Source: JAFGDI01 sp963662515 (lineage in GTDB: Bacteria > Planctomycetota > Phycisphaerae > Sedimentisphaerales > SM23-30). From it: 64,000 nt of DNA. The stretch is taken from contig OY759675.1 in NCBI GenBank assembly GCA_963662515.1, positions 3,224,001 to 3,288,000 of the forward strand, written 5' to 3'. This document shows positions 9,512-16,800 of the stretch, one piece after another. Within the stretch, counting starts at the first letter, position 1. The number at the start of each line of letters is the position of its first letter. Made by a program: the position numbers and the translations under genes. The notes below the pieces were generated by a model. It searched no databases, was not told the DNA's origin, and saw only the letters and a program-made list of their open reading frames with translations.

Positions 9512-9859
9512 CTAGAAAGTAATGATCTGATAGCCCATTTCCATGAATTTTGCCAGGGATGGGTGTCCGTGCATATCGCCTGAGATAACCAGCCCCTGGG
9601 CCTGGGCCTGTTCCAGATTTTGCATTTTTGCCGCACAGGCCTTACAGACACAATCGATCAGGCCCATATCCCTGACTTTAATATACAGATCAGAAAAAGG
9701 GGTCGCCGGGTCATTGAGACTGCCGATCAGAGATGTGGCCGCCCCCTCGATCATGATCTTTACCTTAAATCCCTTTTCGTGCATATCCAGAGCATTGAGC
9801 AATACATGAGCAAAACACATCGGCTCACCCTGAAACGCTACCAGTAATACCTTATTCAT
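9512..9859 (-). CDS. DsrE-like small cytoplasmic protein
   Basis: A 115-residue protein with the DsrE/DsrEFH-like fold pattern: an N-terminal strand MNKVLLVAFQ, alternating helices and strands, an ALDM(H)EKGFKVKIMIEG segment and a conserved central cysteine-rich helix (CVCKACAAKM), the place where family members carry the active cysteine. DsrE-like proteins often take part in sulfur relay or are of unknown role. The start has AAGGA upstream. It is followed by 210 bases before the lipoprotein gene, and a 35-codon ORF lies 32 bases upstream on the same strand. Confidence 0.8.
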   Translation of the reverse strand: MNKVLLVAFQGEPMCFAHVLLNALDMHEKGFKVKIMIEGAATSLIGSLNDPATPFSDLYIKVRDMGLIDCVCKACAAKMQNLEQAQAQGLVISGDMHGHPSLAKFMEMGYQIITF

Positions 9860-9891
9860 GGATATATCCTTATTTTTACCAGTTACTTCGA

Positions 9892-9999
9892 TTAGTCTGT
9901 CATGCCGGACAACACTTTAGCACAGATCGGAGCGGTAATCAAGCAAATGAGCGATAAAACCAGGAACAGCCGGAGAACTATCTCGCCCCACTCAACCAT
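9892..9999 (-). CDS. Tiny hydrophobic membrane ORF (35 codons)
   Basis: A minus-strand ATG at 9997-9999 opens a 35-residue frame ending at a TAA (9892-9894), 32 bases before the DsrE-like gene. The product would start MVEWGEIVLRLF and form a single membrane helix (LRLFLVLSLICLITAPIC) with a short polar tail. An AGG lies about nine bases before the ATG. A dyad CTTAG(GCACAGA)CTAAG at 10020-10036 lies just upstream. Support is limited to hydrophobic pattern, weak ribosome site and position; it could be chance. Confidence 0.4.
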   Translation of the reverse strand: MVEWGEIVLRLFLVLSLICLITAPICAKVLSGMTD

Positions 10000-10122
10000 A
10001 ACACATTACCTAAAAGACACTTAGGCACAGACTAAGCCACAGGTCAACATTGATAGGCATTCTGCTTTTCATTTTTCCAAAAATAAAGAAATAATATGCA
10101 AGGTTCAGATTGCCTTGTCGTC

Positions 10123-10128
10123 TATAAT
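10123..10128 (+). promoter_or_regulatory. TATAAT box upstream of the ECF sigma gene
   Basis: A perfect TATAAT lies 41 bases before the GTG start of the ECF sigma gene. The -35 region (around 10100-10105, AAGGTT) is a poor match, so this is a partial promoter call. Confidence 0.35.
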
Positions 10129-10169
10129 GATGAAGAGGACTGAAAGAGTACAAGCGGAAAAAGCAATAA

Positions 10170-10718
10170 GTGCAGATAGATGAACTAAAAAATGGTTCTC
10201 AGGAAGAATTTGAGCAGCTACTAAATGAGTTCACCGACATGGTAATAAACATCTGCTATGGTTTTCTCAATAGCAGAGAAGATGCCGAAGATGTCGCTCA
10301 GGAAGTTTTTGTTGAAGTTTTCAGATCGATCGGCCAGTTTCGCCAGGAAGCCAGGCTCTCAACCTGGATAACCAGAATAGCTGTTAATAAATCGATCGAT
10401 GCCCTGAGAAGACAAAAAAGGAAGAAAAGGCTGGTTGACCTCAGCAGCCTGTTTCTGACCCGCGGCGGTACTGTCTCTGAAACCGACCCGGCAGAGCCTA
10501 TTGCTCTGAACGAAAGAAGAGAGATTCTGTATCAGGCTCTGGGCAAACTGCCGGATAAGCAGCGAACGGCACTGGTACTATGCAAAATAGAAATGTTGAG
10601 TAATAAAGAAGCTGCCGAAATACTCAGGACAAGTGTTCCGGCGATAGAAGCCCTGCTCCACCGGGGACGGGCAGGCCTGGAAAGAAACCTCAGGCATTAT
10701 TATGAGAAATTATTTTAA
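10170..10718 (+). CDS. ECF-type RNA polymerase sigma factor
   Basis: A 182-residue sigma-70 family factor of the extracytoplasmic-function group, with a GTG start at 10170. Region 2 is clear (DAEDVAQEVFVEVFRSI, then STWITRIAVNKSIDALRR) and region 4 carries the helix-turn-helix (LPDKQRTALVLCKIEMLSNKEAA). Region 1 and region 3 are absent, as expected. It directs transcription of a stress or envelope regulon. The next two same-strand genes (10765-11085 and 11133-11702) encode a small membrane protein and a Spy/CpxP-like protein, the usual layout of a sigma factor with its membrane anti-sigma factor and periplasmic sensor. Confidence 0.92.
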   Translation: MQIDELKNGSQEEFEQLLNEFTDMVINICYGFLNSREDAEDVAQEVFVEVFRSIGQFRQEARLSTWITRIAVNKSIDALRRQKRKKRLVDLSSLFLTRGGTVSETDPAEPIALNERREILYQALGKLPDKQRTALVLCKIEMLSNKEAAEILRTSVPAIEALLHRGRAGLERNLRHYYEKLF

Positions 10719-10764
10719 GGAGTTTGGTTAACTGCCTTACACAATTAAGATCAGAGCGCATAAA

Positions 10765-11085
10765 ATGGACAAACATAATATACAAGAAGAAGTAGCCCGA
10801 ACCATCGGATTAATGGATAGTACTATCAGACTTAAAGCCCCGACAGATTTCGCCGGGAAAGTTAATTGCAGAATAGCCGCAACTACCAGTCAGGCCCGGA
10901 GAGTAATGAGATATAAATTCTGCACCCTGGCAGCTGTACTGCTGGTAACGGTACTTAATATTTTCGCCGTTGGTAAGGCACTGACAAGTATCAAAGCAGA
11001 TGATCAGCACTCTGCTGATAATTCTACCGCCCTGCTGGTAACCTTTGAGCAAAGCAGGCTGGGTGTGTTCTGGCCGATAAACTGA
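10765..11085 (+). CDS. Probable small membrane anti-sigma factor
   Basis: A 106-residue protein with a cytoplasmic N-terminal part (about 1-48), one membrane helix (CTLAAVLLVTVLNIFAVG, about 52-70) and a short periplasmic tail. No zinc-binding HxxxCxxC motif is present, so it is not a classical ZAS anti-sigma factor. The role is inferred from topology and position, 46 bases after the ECF sigma gene and 47 bases before the Spy-like gene. The N-terminal part includes APTDFAGKV, a short helix often seen near the start of planctomycete and proteobacterial anti-sigma proteins. Confidence 0.6.
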   Translation: MDKHNIQEEVARTIGLMDSTIRLKAPTDFAGKVNCRIAATTSQARRVMRYKFCTLAAVLLVTVLNIFAVGKALTSIKADDQHSADNSTALLVTFEQSRLGVFWPIN

Positions 11086-11132
11086 CTGGCAACTGTCAAA
11101 AGCCCCGACCAATAGTATTGAGAATAAGTATT

Positions 11133-11702
11133 ATGGACTATATAACCAAAAACAAGATCGTAACCTTACTGGTACTGTTACTTTGCTGCACCAATATTGC
11201 CGTAGTGGTTTTCATGTTCAATATGTTCCCCCGGGGACCAAAATGGGAAATGCACAGTAATATGGACGAGAGACTGAGGCTCAGCTCAGAGCAGAGAACA
11301 GCCATTGCAGAACTCAGACATGACCACATGATACAGTTGCACCGCTTATTTGAGCGGACAGACCAACTGCGCAAAGAGATGGTGAGCTTTGCCTTTGCAG
11401 AATCTCCGGACAATAACCAGATAGATCAAACAGCCTCAGAGCTGGGACGGCTCAATACTGAATTTGAACTAAGGCAACTGGAAAACATGCAGGCGATAGT
11501 AAAGCATCTTACCAGTGAGCAGATCGCGGAATTAAAAAAGATCATGGACGAAATGGACAGGCACGGACCGGGCTTTATGGGTAATCCCTTTGGCCAGCCG
11601 GGCGGACCTAAAGGACCCAAAGGACCGGACCGGCCCGGCGGTCATAATGACTTCGGACCGGATAATGATGGCCCTGGACCGGGCGGTCCGATGAATTTCT
11701 GA
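11133..11702 (+). CDS. Spy/CpxP-like periplasmic sensor protein (metal-resistance type)
   Basis: A 189-residue membrane-anchored periplasmic protein. I prefer the ATG at 11133; a TTG at 11118 is an in-frame alternative. A single N-terminal helix (VTLLVLLLCCTNIAVVVFMF) anchors it. The rest is helical with LSSEQRTAIAELRHDH and LTSEQIAELKKIMDEM, which match the repeated L(T/S)xEQ motifs of the Spy/CpxP/CnrX (heavy-metal-resistance) fold. The C-terminal tail from about residue 145 is a Pro/Gly/Asp low-complexity segment. In related systems such proteins sense misfolded protein or metal ions and control an ECF sigma factor through its anti-sigma factor; the same is inferred here. Confidence 0.75.
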   Translation: MDYITKNKIVTLLVLLLCCTNIAVVVFMFNMFPRGPKWEMHSNMDERLRLSSEQRTAIAELRHDHMIQLHRLFERTDQLRKEMVSFAFAESPDNNQIDQTASELGRLNTEFELRQLENMQAIVKHLTSEQIAELKKIMDEMDRHGPGFMGNPFGQPGGPKGPKGPDRPGGHNDFGPDNDGPGPGGPMNF

Positions 11703-11790
11703 TGGACGGACTTTAAGACCAGAAGTTCTGAAGAGCAGCGCATAGTTGGACATAATATGGATATTTGCGATTCCGACTATTGATATTGTG

Positions 11791-11925
11791 CGGGAGTTGT
11801 TTTCAGGCAGACCAGAGCGACATACTCTGCTCTGTCAGTTTTGCAACCCCGGGCAGGCATAATACAGATGCGGAACATGGATGTTTCTGACCGTGCTCAG
11901 CGTTGGGCACGGCAGGCTTTTTGTA
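11791..11925 (+). ncRNA. Structured leader RNA candidate with terminator-like hairpin
   Basis: Between the Spy-like gene and the next gene the plus strand can form an outer stem CGGG(A)GTTG (11791-11799) with CAACCCCG (11844-11851), enclosing a hairpin CAGAGC (11813-11818)/GCTCTG (11829-11834). This is followed by CCGTGC (11891-11896)/GCACGG (11907-11912) and a short T-run, shaped like a terminator about 40 bases before the start at 11963. The order (aptamer-like fold, then terminator) resembles a riboswitch, but it matches no class that I know. The element could instead be a simple intergenic terminator plus chance pairing. Confidence 0.4.
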
Positions 11926-11962
11926 TTATTTTTTCAGACACATTCTGGAAAGGAAGACCATT

Positions 11963-12439
11963 ATGCAGATACAAGGTATCTCGTCTATGAGCGGTATGCC
12001 CAACATGCAGCCGCCGGAAAGCACACCGTTAACTGATGATCAGAAAAGCACTCTGGAAGAGATCTTGGCCCAATACGACCTGGAAAATCTCACCGATGAA
12101 CAGCTCCAGGAAATTCACGACCAGATGGATGAAGCTGGTATTCAACGCAGTCGTGAAACTATGGAGATAATGACTCAGGCCGGGCTGGATTTCAGCACGA
12201 TGACACCGCCTGACAAACAAGGCCCGCCCCCCTCTCAGGGTGAAGGACTGAGCATTTCGGCAACTGCCGATGCCCAGGGCCTGCTATCCGGCACTACCAG
12301 CGAAGGAAGCACTCTCATGTCACTTATCAGCCAGTTGCAGTCTGGAGAGGCCTCGGAAGAAGATGTTCAGTCTTATATCGATCAGCTCAAACAGGCTCTG
12401 TCAAATTCTCTGGGAAATCTTATCGACCAGTATATCTAA
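11963..12439 (+). CDS. Small protein of unknown function, Spy-like-operon neighbour
   Basis: A 158-residue soluble-looking protein with no signal peptide. The start ATG at 11963 follows AAGGAAG; a longer frame from 11903 has no ribosome site and overlaps the hairpin. The N-terminal half has two amphipathic helices (LTDDQKSTLEEILAQYDL and LTDEQLQEIHDQMDEAG), again with an LTxxQ pattern reminiscent of the Spy-like protein upstream. A Pro/Ser/Gly linker follows, then a C-terminal helical part (SGEASEEDVQSYIDQLKQAL). Unknown family; position suggests it belongs to the same envelope-stress set. Similar short helical proteins include EF-hand-like domains, but no DxDxDG loop is seen. Confidence 0.65.
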   Translation: MQIQGISSMSGMPNMQPPESTPLTDDQKSTLEEILAQYDLENLTDEQLQEIHDQMDEAGIQRSRETMEIMTQAGLDFSTMTPPDKQGPPPSQGEGLSISATADAQGLLSGTTSEGSTLMSLISQLQSGEASEEDVQSYIDQLKQALSNSLGNLIDQYI

Positions 12440-12689
12440 ACTGGTGATTACCATTTCTATCCATGTTTCGCATCTGCTTTAATTTCTGCCAATAACGCCA
12501 AACGCAAGCCGCGAGCAAAAGCATTAGTTCTGCCTTAGCTCTTTTGCAATAATCCGTATCCCGGCATTTAATGCTTTATGCCTGCCAGACCAAAACAAAA
12601 TTTTAAAAATCACATTTACCACATCAGTTGATTTGACGGATTACCGTTCTGTAACCGCGTGAACTGTTACGCTATCCTTTGCCTTTGTA

Positions 12690-13613
12690 TCAGCAAGTAA
12701 TACCAAAGGCATTGTCGTTCTGCCAGCCGGTCTTGCCGGTTTTTCGCAGGTGCTCCAGCCTTCTTATGGTTATTTCACAGAACAGAGGGTCTGTATCGCA
12801 GGTAAAGCAGCAGCGTCGGTTCCGTTCCGCGGCAATAAGAGTTGTGCCAGCATGGGCAAAGAAATCAGCTACCACCCCATCTTCCTCACTACTGGCAAGC
12901 AGGCAGCGTTCAATAGCCTTGAGCGGCTTTTGCGCATAACAGCCAGAGACATTTTCCTCCATGCGATAAAATACCTGCTGTATATCATGCCAGACATTAC
13001 CCGGCCTGATATTTTCTGATCTGCCCCGCTGCGAGTTCTCGGTCAGTTCGCCGCCAACTACCTTATAATAACCCTTGAGCACTTTAGGTATATCTGTATA
13101 TTGCACCTTAAATTCAGGCTGGCCCTTAATATAATACAGACATTCCTGACGGATCGCCATCCAGTTATGCTGCGTGCCGTAGCCGCGCTGATTCCGCATA
13201 GTTATAAATGACCGGCTGATCAGCTCGCGAAAATCACGCATCATTATCATAAATTCCGGTAAAGGCTGAAAGCCCTTATTCTGATCGGCTCCCAGCCAGA
13301 TATAAACAGCGGCATTATCAGCCAGATTATCAACCGTATTGGCTATCCACTTGCGCGACCAGGCTATATATTCCTCAACCGAACGCTCCTGGAATATGAC
13401 CAGATTATACGGTGGATCATGCACAGCAATATCAATACAGGCACCATCGAGCAGAAGGGCTATCTGCTCACTATCGGCAGCATCGACACAACCTACCCTA
13501 TGGCGGCCATCGGGGTCAGACCATATCTCCCCGGGGCTCAAACGACACTCTTTGAGCAGTTGTTCACGCAGCTCCGGGTTTTCATCAAGATTTGGCAGCG
13601 GGTTATTCTTCAT
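12690..13613 (-). CDS. DNA methyltransferase (N6-adenine/N4-cytosine type), orphan
   Basis: A 307-residue methyltransferase. The catalytic DPPYN motif (VHDPPYNLV, about residue 86) precedes the S-adenosylmethionine-binding motif (VVADFFAHAGTTLIAAE, about residue 250), so the order is that of the beta class. The middle carries an aromatic-rich target region including MRNQRGYGTQHNW and RPGNVWHDI. The last ~50 residues contain cysteines (RRCCFTCDTDPLFC). No restriction endonuclease is adjacent: downstream is an intergenic region and upstream the aldo/keto reductase gene (7-base gap). It is probably an orphan or regulatory methyltransferase. The target site cannot be predicted from sequence. Confidence 0.88.
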   Translation of the reverse strand: MKNNPLPNLDENPELREQLLKECRLSPGEIWSDPDGRHRVGCVDAADSEQIALLLDGACIDIAVHDPPYNLVIFQERSVEEYIAWSRKWIANTVDNLADNAAVYIWLGADQNKGFQPLPEFMIMMRDFRELISRSFITMRNQRGYGTQHNWMAIRQECLYYIKGQPEFKVQYTDIPKVLKGYYKVVGGELTENSQRGRSENIRPGNVWHDIQQVFYRMEENVSGCYAQKPLKAIERCLLASSEEDGVVADFFAHAGTTLIAAERNRRCCFTCDTDPLFCEITIRRLEHLRKTGKTGWQNDNAFGITC

Positions 13614-13619
13614 CTACTC

Positions 13620-14612
13620 TCACTCGGCCAGTACAGTCTCGATCTCTTTGAGTTCATCATCTGAGAACTCCGGCTTTAACAAAGCTCTGACATTATCAAC
13701 TATCTGCTCTGGCCGGCTGGCTCCGATCAGCAGCGAAGCAACGGAGGGCTCATTAGCAGCCCAGGCCATTGCCATTTGCGCCATGCTCTGGCCGCGACGC
13801 TGAGCAATATCGTTGAGCTTTCTAACCTTACTGACCAGCTCGGGAGTAATCTCATCTTTTTTCAGGAACTCACTGTTTTGCGCCCGGGAATCTGAGGGTA
13901 TGCCATTGAGATAGCGGTCGGTAAGCAAACCTCCTGCCAGAGGTGAAAACACTATCGAACCCATACCCAGCTCTTTTAAGGTCTGGAACAAGCCATCATC
14001 TTTGAATGGATGAACCAGCATCGAATGTCTCACCTGCTCCACCAGGCAATGTATGCCCCGTTCATTTAAAAGGTTATACATCATACGGGCATCATCACTA
14101 TAATATTTGGAAATACCAACATACAAGGCCCGACCACTGGCAACTATATACTCCAGGGCATCGGCGGTTTCTTCCATCGGAGTATTGGGGTCTGGCCTGT
14201 GATGATAAAATATATCAACATAATCAAGCTGCATTCTCTTTAGACTCTGATCCAGCGAACTCAGCAGATATTTCTTACTGCCGCCATCACCATAAGGACC
14301 AGGCCACATATAATGCCCGGCCTTAGTAGCAATGCACAATTCATCACGATAAGCAGCCAGATCACTGCTCAATATTCTGCCAAAAGTTGTTTCCGCCGAA
14401 CCGGCAGGTACTCCATAATTATTAGCCAGATCAAAATGATTGATACCAAGGTCAAAGGCCGTCTGCAGCATATCACGACAATTATCATAATTATCACCAG
14501 CTCCAAAACCGTGCCATAAACCCAGCGATACCGCAGACAATCTCAAACCACTGCTGCCGCAATAGTTATAGGTCATCTGAGAATATCTGTCCTCTTTCGC
14601 CAAATATGTCAT
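13620..14612 (-). CDS. Aldo/keto reductase, YghZ-like
   Basis: A 330-residue aldo/keto reductase of normal length. It reduces aldehydes with NADPH; the closest type by motif is YghZ (L-glyceraldehyde 3-phosphate reductase), from the segments SAVSLGLWHGFG, FDLANNYG (catalytic Tyr), CIATKAG (Lys), YHHRPDPNTPMEETADAL (His) and YVGISKY. The start at 14612 follows AGGAAA. The stop is six bases before the methyltransferase start (13613), so the two genes are probably in one transcript. The exact substrate is not fixed by sequence. Confidence 0.9.
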   Translation of the reverse strand: MTYLAKEDRYSQMTYNYCGSSGLRLSAVSLGLWHGFGAGDNYDNCRDMLQTAFDLGINHFDLANNYGVPAGSAETTFGRILSSDLAAYRDELCIATKAGHYMWPGPYGDGGSKKYLLSSLDQSLKRMQLDYVDIFYHHRPDPNTPMEETADALEYIVASGRALYVGISKYYSDDARMMYNLLNERGIHCLVEQVRHSMLVHPFKDDGLFQTLKELGMGSIVFSPLAGGLLTDRYLNGIPSDSRAQNSEFLKKDEITPELVSKVRKLNDIAQRRGQSMAQMAMAWAANEPSVASLLIGASRPEQIVDNVRALLKPEFSDDELKEIETVLAE

Positions 14613-14662
14613 ATTATGGTTTCCTGCTAAATGTGTTCAGTTATGTGCATAACAGCAGGCCT

Positions 14663-16288
14663 TCATTTGACACTGCGAATATACTCTATAGTCTTTTCGA
14701 TCCTCTTTATGGCTTCGGCCCGGCCCAGCAGTACCAGCGATTCATCTATCGCCGGGCTTACGGTTGTGCCGGTTATGGCAACACGGATCGGCTGAGCAAC
14801 TTTGCCCATTCCCAACTGCTTTTCAGTACATATATCTTCAATTACCTTATGCAGATCGGTTTTATTCCAGTCAGCCAGAGCAATAAAGCGAGCTTTGACC
14901 TCCTCCAGAATCACATCGGCAGAGTCCTTGAGCAATACTTTCTGGACTGCCTTGGGGTCAAATGCCATATTGTCAGCGGAAATTAGCAGAAAGGCACACT
15001 TGCTCTCGACATCTTCCAGTGTGCGGGCTCCTTCACTCACCCGCAATATCTCGGCGAGCATATTATCATCAAATTTCGCCATGGCCGAATCACGCAGAGA
15101 CAGATATTCCTTAAAATAGCCCAGCAACTTATCTTTACTGACCATTTTCATGTGCTCAGTATTAAATGAAGCCAGCTTTTTGCGGTCAAAAAGACTGTTG
15201 GTCTTATTAAAACGGGAAGAATCGAAGTTCTTTATCAGTTCATCGATAGTCATTATCTCCTGACCGGTCGGGCTTGACCAGCCAAGCAGAGCGATAAAGT
15301 TTACCAGAGCCTCTGGCAGATAACCAGCTGCCTTAAAGTCAACTACATTTATTTCCGGCAGATGCAGACCTATATGCTCGGCCATAGCTGTTATCTGCGG
15401 AGAATCAGGCGTACTATTACCAGCCAGATAATCTTCCAACTGTTCAAGGGTCAGATCACCAGCGGCGGACAGCGAGGCCCTGTCCAGTGACGGGTTTTCA
15501 ATTATCGCTTTGGCCAGAGTCTTACTTCTCTCACGCTTACTGAGCTTACCCCCGCCCTCACTGACGGTTACGGACATGTGAGCATAGGTCGGACGACGGA
15601 AACCAAGTGCATCCTGCAATACCTGATGACTGGGGGTATTCATCAAATGCTCCTGACCGCGAACTATATGAGTTACCTGCATCAGTTCATCATCTACCAC
15701 ACAAGCCAGGTGATAAGTCGGGAAACCATCTGATTTCTGGATAACAAAATCACTGAATGTCCCGGCAGGAAATACTACCTCGCCCCGGACCAGGTCTTTT
15801 ACCACTATATCACTATCAGGCATTATCATGCGGACAACAACATCACGACCTTCGGCCCGAGCCTGAGCCGCCTCCTGGGCGGTCGGCAGGGTGTCCGGCC
15901 GACGATAAAGGAACTGACGCTTCTGAGCCTGGGCCTCTTCACGCATCTCCTGCAATTCCTCAGCTGTATCAAAACAATAGTATGCTTTACCTGTGTCAAT
16001 GAGCTGCTGAATATATCTGTTATATATCTCCAGCCGGTCTGACTGTTTATATGGGCCATTTGGTCCGCCGCAATCCGGGCCCTCATCCCAGATTATGCCC
16101 AGCCAGCGAAGATCGTCCATTACCTGCTGGGTCGCGGTCGGCGTATTACGCTTCTGGTCGGTATCTTCTATGCGAAGCAAAAATTTACCGCCATTATGGC
16201 GTGCCATCAGCAGGCAAAACAATGCCGTACGAGCACCTCCAATATGCAAATAACCGGTCGGACTGGGGGCAAAGCGTGTTACTACCAT
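14663..16288 (-). CDS. gltX: Glutamyl-tRNA synthetase GltX
   Basis: A 541-residue class I aminoacyl-tRNA synthetase that charges tRNA-Glu with glutamate. HIGH signature: PTGYLHIGGART near the N-terminus; KMSKS-like signature: GGKLSKRER. It is about 50-70 residues longer than typical, and the extra length is an insertion right after the KLSKR loop (from about residue 265), with LTLEQLEDYLAGN and QITAMAEHIGLHLPEI before the chain resumes with LPEALVNFIALLGW. The C-terminal anticodon-binding domain is present, so this is not a glutamyl-Q synthetase. The start ATG at 16288 gives MVVTRFAPSPTG, the usual N-terminus. The gene may share a transcript with the aldo/keto reductase (50 bases downstream). 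Confidence 0.95.
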   Translation of the reverse strand: MVVTRFAPSPTGYLHIGGARTALFCLLMARHNGGKFLLRIEDTDQKRNTPTATQQVMDDLRWLGIIWDEGPDCGGPNGPYKQSDRLEIYNRYIQQLIDTGKAYYCFDTAEELQEMREEAQAQKRQFLYRRPDTLPTAQEAAQARAEGRDVVVRMIMPDSDIVVKDLVRGEVVFPAGTFSDFVIQKSDGFPTYHLACVVDDELMQVTHIVRGQEHLMNTPSHQVLQDALGFRRPTYAHMSVTVSEGGGKLSKRERSKTLAKAIIENPSLDRASLSAAGDLTLEQLEDYLAGNSTPDSPQITAMAEHIGLHLPEINVVDFKAAGYLPEALVNFIALLGWSSPTGQEIMTIDELIKNFDSSRFNKTNSLFDRKKLASFNTEHMKMVSKDKLLGYFKEYLSLRDSAMAKFDDNMLAEILRVSEGARTLEDVESKCAFLLISADNMAFDPKAVQKVLLKDSADVILEEVKARFIALADWNKTDLHKVIEDICTEKQLGMGKVAQPIRVAITGTTVSPAIDESLVLLGRAEAIKRIEKTIEYIRSVK

Positions 16289-16561
16289 TTATAACTCCAT
16301 ATTTTATAAGTTCTTAAGCTATCACTGTTATTATTCAATAACTCCATAAGAATACAGTAGTTAACTGTATTTGTCAATTGCGATAGTTAAAAGACCATAA
16401 CCTACTTGAGACTTATGACAACTTAATAAACTAATACACAACTGGTCAGCCCAATGCTTCCCTTTCAGTAACATTTTTTCGCAAACCAACAAACGATTAT
16501 CTGGCCAGGCCGCTGAACAGAAGCAAGCAGAGTTGACATTTAAAAGAATTCCTTTTTTTGA

Positions 16562-16590
16562 TTGACCTTTTTTAGCAGTTTCCTTATAAT
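16562..16590 (+). promoter_or_regulatory. Strong sigma-70 promoter for the HEAT-repeat gene
   Basis: TTGACC (16562-16567) and a perfect TATAAT (16585-16590) are spaced by exactly 17 bases and point at the gene starting at 16801, leaving a leader of about 200 bases. The rest of the 510-base gap between gltX and that gene holds no supportable gene. A minus-strand frame at 16361-16672 overlaps this promoter and has no ribosome site. Confidence 0.75.
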
Positions 16591-16800
16591 TAGAACGCTT
16601 CTTTGTAAGCTGTAACAGCTTGTAAAAAAACAGTTTAAGGCAATCTTGCTCGAACCTGCCTGACAAGCACACCCAAAATGTCCAAAGCCGACCTGTCCAT
16701 ATTTCAAACTGATGGGCCTGCCTTTTTAGAAAACAAAAAAGACGCTGAAGCGTTGATTGATATGATATTGCTGAGAAATTCAGACTGGAGACAATAGAAC

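Noticed and set aside
11791..11925. Known riboswitch classes (cobalamin, TPP, c-di-GMP, ZTP, fluoride)
   Set aside because: Expected conserved loops of these classes were not seen by eye.
11903..11963. Longer start for the 158-residue protein
   Set aside because: The upstream codons run through a terminator-like hairpin and there is no ribosome site; ATG at 11963 has AAGGAAG.
14663..16288. gltX as glutamyl-Q-tRNA synthetase (queuosine link)
   Set aside because: The protein is full length with anticodon-binding domain, unlike GluQRS, which is truncated.
16361..16672. 103-codon minus-strand frame between gltX and the HEAT-repeat gene
   Set aside because: No ribosome site, low-quality composition and overlap with the strong plus-strand promoter.
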